A program made the position numbers and the translations under genes. A stretch of 12,628 nucleotides of DNA from Bacillota bacterium. GTDB taxonomy: Bacteria; Bacillota; Clostridia; Peptostreptococcales; Anaerovoracaceae. The stretch lies in contig JAKJCD010000038.1 in NCBI GenBank assembly GCA_022706625.1, forward strand, positions 1 to 12,628, given 5' to 3'. Below are positions 12,627 to 12,628 of this stretch, one piece after another. Positions within the stretch are counted from its first letter, which is position 1. Every line of letters starts with the position of its first letter. The notes under the pieces were generated by a model. That model did no database searches, was not told the DNA's origin, and saw only the letters and a list, made by a program, of their open reading frames with translations.

Positions 12627-12628
12627 CT

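Overview
The window looks like a chromosomal segment of a low-to-mid G+C Firmicute, most likely in the Clostridia. This is inference from a HlyD adaptor plus MacB-type ABC exporter without an outer-membrane partner, a BirA with an N-terminal DNA-binding domain followed by bioY, strong Shine-Dalgarno sites, sigma-A style promoters, and clostridial-type palindromic repeats. No plasmid, phage or transposase gene is present.

Layout. Bases 1-740 hold no credible gene. They form a mosaic of short direct, inverted and tandem repeats: a 45-bp direct repeat, three copies of a GGCAAACAAAGC repeat, a 35-bp hairpin-forming repeat, a 12-bp perfect hairpin and a CCCTTGCCTT tandem array. A strong extended -10 promoter (776-804) with a palindrome over its -35 then leads into a three-gene forward exporter operon: adaptor (890-2038), ATPase (2052-2753) and permease (2753-3967). 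Converging on it is a large reverse gene (3999-7094) for a membrane-bound GAF-GGDEF-EAL cyclic di-GMP enzyme. The 279-bp divergent region before birA carries a near-perfect motility-sigma (sigma-D/sigma-28) promoter for the cyclic di-GMP gene. For birA it carries a near-consensus sigma-A promoter with a BirA-type operator over its -35. birA (7374-8366) and bioY (8363-8899) overlap by ATGA. A second reverse cyclic di-GMP gene (8908-10767, Cache-PAS-GGDEF) ends 8 bp from bioY. Upstream of it, also reverse, lie an MFS transporter (10929-12128) and an EamA/DMT-type small transporter (12186-12626), which starts 2 bp from the window edge.

How the parts work together. birA-bioY is a self-contained biotin module: BioY imports biotin, BirA attaches it to carboxylases, and BirA probably represses its own operon. 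The two GGDEF proteins are separate membrane sensors of cyclic di-GMP. One has both synthase and hydrolase signatures and probably belongs to the flagellar regulon; the other has only a cyclase domain, an intact I-site and a housekeeping promoter. The exporter operon and the MFS/DMT pair are transport functions with unknown substrates.

I see no clear new defence or biosynthetic system. The most distinctive signals are regulatory: the sigma-D promoter on the GGDEF-EAL gene, the BirA operator placement, two mutually exclusive hairpins at the adaptor ribosome-binding site, an inverted repeat shared by the MFS 3' end and the next promoter, and the repeat mosaic at the left edge.
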